From DATMMS01 sp036824145 (GTDB lineage: Bacteria > Chloroflexota > Dormibacteria > DASZGP01), in the NCBI GenBank assembly GCA_036824145.1, contig DAITAT010000070.1, positions 1-5,930 on the forward strand: DNA of 5,930 bases, in the 5' to 3' direction. The notes under the pieces were generated by a model. It did not search any database. It had not been told where the DNA came from and was given only the letters and a program-made list of their open reading frames with translations. The position numbers and the translations under genes were made by a program. Positions within the stretch are counted from its first letter, which is position 1. Each line of letters starts with the position of its first letter. Below are positions 5,037 to 5,930 of the stretch, piece by piece.

Positions 5037-5789
5037 TTGCGCTTCAAAGATCGTGTCGCCGTGGTCACCGGCGGTGGCCGCGGAATTGGCGCTGCCTCGG
5101 CGCGCCGCTTCGCTGAGGAGGGCGCCGCGGTGGTGATCGCCGACCTCGACGATGGGCCTGCCAAGGAGGTCGCGGAGGAGATCGAGAAGAGCGGCGGTCG
5201 CGCCCTGGCGGTGGCCTGCAACGTGACCGAGCGCGCATCGGTGGAGTCGCTCTTCAAGACGGCGGTCGACAAGTTCGCCCAAGTCGACATCCTGGTCGCC
5301 TGCGCCGGCATCATCCGCGACAACCTGGTCCACAAGATGACCGACGACGACTGGGATGGCGTGATCGACACGCACCTCAAGGGCGCCTTCCTGTGCGCCC
5401 AGGCCGCACAGGCCGTCATGGTGCCCCGGAGGTACGGCAAGATCGTGCTCCTCTCGTCGACATCGGCGTTGGGCCATCGCGGTCAGGTCAACTACTCGAC
5501 CGCCAAGGCGGGCCTGCAGGGCATGGCGCGGACGCTGGCGATCGAGCTCGGCCCCTTCAACATCAACGTCAACGCCGTCGCACCCGGGTTCGTCGACACG
5601 CGGATGACGATGCAGGTCGCGGAGCGCATGGGCGTCGACTACGAGAGCTTCAAAACCGCGGCTGCTGCCAACACTCCGCTGCAACGCGTGGGCACACCCG
5701 AGGACCTGGCTGCGGTGATCACGTTCCTGTGCAGTGACGACGCCGGCTACGTCTCAGGCCAGACCCTTTACGTCCGCGGAGGGCCCTAG
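5037..5789 (+). CDS. short-chain dehydrogenase/reductase, FabG-like
   Basis: This is a cytoplasmic NAD(P)(H)-dependent oxidoreductase of the classical SDR family, 250 residues, the standard length. It shows the Rossmann motif TGGGRGIG (11-18), an acidic residue D36 at the end of the second strand (ADLDD, usually favouring NAD(H)), DV-type adenine contact CNV (61-63), active-site S140, Y153 and K157 (YSTAK), and PG at 183-184. The NNAG motif reads ACAG (88-91), and the tetrad Asn position reads His (THLKG, 112-116), a variant also seen in multifunctional beta-oxidation dehydrogenases. The C-terminus ends YVRGGP instead of the usual VDGG. The TTG start is set by a strong ribosome binding site. 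Similarity suggests a 3-oxoacyl-ACP reductase or 3-hydroxyacyl/alcohol dehydrogenase; the substrate cannot be told, so no gene symbol is given. It sits just behind a terminator and converges on the last gene, with 8 bp between stop codons. Confidence 0.92.
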   Translation: MRFKDRVAVVTGGGRGIGAASARRFAEEGAAVVIADLDDGPAKEVAEEIEKSGGRALAVACNVTERASVESLFKTAVDKFAQVDILVACAGIIRDNLVHKMTDDDWDGVIDTHLKGAFLCAQAAQAVMVPRRYGKIVLLSSTSALGHRGQVNYSTAKAGLQGMARTLAIELGPFNINVNAVAPGFVDTRMTMQVAERMGVDYESFKTAAAANTPLQRVGTPEDLAAVITFLCSDDAGYVSGQTLYVRGGP

Positions 5790-5797
5790 CCCAGGCG

Positions 5798-5930
5798 CTA
5801 CCCCTCCAGCTTCTCCACCCATTCGGCCCGCCCACTCCGGTCGCCGGCGTTGATCCCAGCAACCAGCTTCTCGATTGCGGCCTTGTTCTCAGTCTCTCCC
5901 ATCAGTTCCGCTCTAATGTTGTGGCGACCC
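5798..5930 (-). CDS. C-terminal end of an unrecognised protein (5' end outside window)
   Basis: On the minus strand a frame enters from the right edge and stays open for 43 codons to a TAG at 5800-5798. The visible residues are mixed-charge and look helical, for example NKAAIEKLVAGINAGD (15-30) and RAEWVEKLEG at the end. An ATG at 5902-5900 could instead begin a 34-residue peptide, but it has no Shine-Dalgarno, and the frame continues open upstream of it, so a partial larger gene is the better reading. The gene is convergent with the dehydrogenase, 8 bp apart. No family is recognised; the helix recalls the first helix of NTF2/SnoaL-like proteins, but it is at the wrong end of the chain for that. 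Confidence 0.45.
   Translation of the reverse strand, partial: GRHNIRAELMGETENKAAIEKLVAGINAGDRSGRAEWVEKLEG

Noticed and set aside
4890..5684. A 264-codon minus-strand frame opposite the dehydrogenase.
   Set aside because: It lies antisense to a gene with full SDR motifs, has no ribosome binding site of note, and its composition is typical of a shadow frame.
2356..5789. An antibiotic biosynthesis cluster, from the polyketide-type exporter next to a ketoreductase-like dehydrogenase.
   Set aside because: The dehydrogenase is a free-standing SDR behind a terminator, and there are no synthase, carrier or tailoring genes in the window.
1..5930. tRNA or rRNA genes, CRISPR arrays, insertion sequences or attachment sites.
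   Set aside because: I saw no regularly spaced repeats, transposase motifs, terminal inverted repeats or tRNA-like cloverleaf in the readable sequence.

Overview
This is a GC-rich window (visibly about two thirds G+C in the coding parts) from a bacterium that often uses GTG and TTG start codons. The gene content (a DUF4383 membrane protein, a DUF72 protein, a two-gene exporter with a large 12-helix ABC-2 permease, and a short-chain dehydrogenase) suggests an actinobacterium or a neighbouring high-GC Terrabacteria lineage such as Dormibacterota or Chloroflexota. No rRNA or other phylogenetic marker is present, so this is only an impression. A run of exactly 100 N (2211-2310) is a scaffold-gap placeholder, so this is a draft or metagenome-derived assembly.

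Layout, left to right. A DUF4383 small membrane protein on the minus strand runs off the left edge (1-369). A 149-bp divergent intergenic region (370-518) carries two perfect inverted repeats. It is followed by a complete DUF72 TIM-barrel protein (519-1439, plus). That gene converges on an aquaporin (1436-2209, minus), and their stop codons overlap. The aquaporin start codon lies one base from the 100-N gap, so its ribosome binding site and promoter are missing.

Right of the gap is an ABC exporter operon on the plus strand: an ATPase (2356-3324) and a 546-residue permease (3321-4961). The pair is joined by a 4-base TTGA stop/start overlap and ends at a strong intrinsic terminator (4977-5021). 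A FabG-like short-chain dehydrogenase (5037-5789) begins only 15 bp after the terminator T-tract, from a TTG codon set by a strong Shine-Dalgarno. The last 130 bp hold the C-terminal end of an unrecognised minus-strand gene.

The genes do not form one obvious pathway. The ATPase and permease form one transporter, and the other genes look like independent housekeeping or stress functions. I did not find a convincing new multi-gene system. The observations most worth checking are the plant-TIP-like selectivity filter of the aquaporin, a QTELPF sliding-clamp-type motif in the DUF72 tail, and the terminator hairpin placed directly before the dehydrogenase ribosome binding site.
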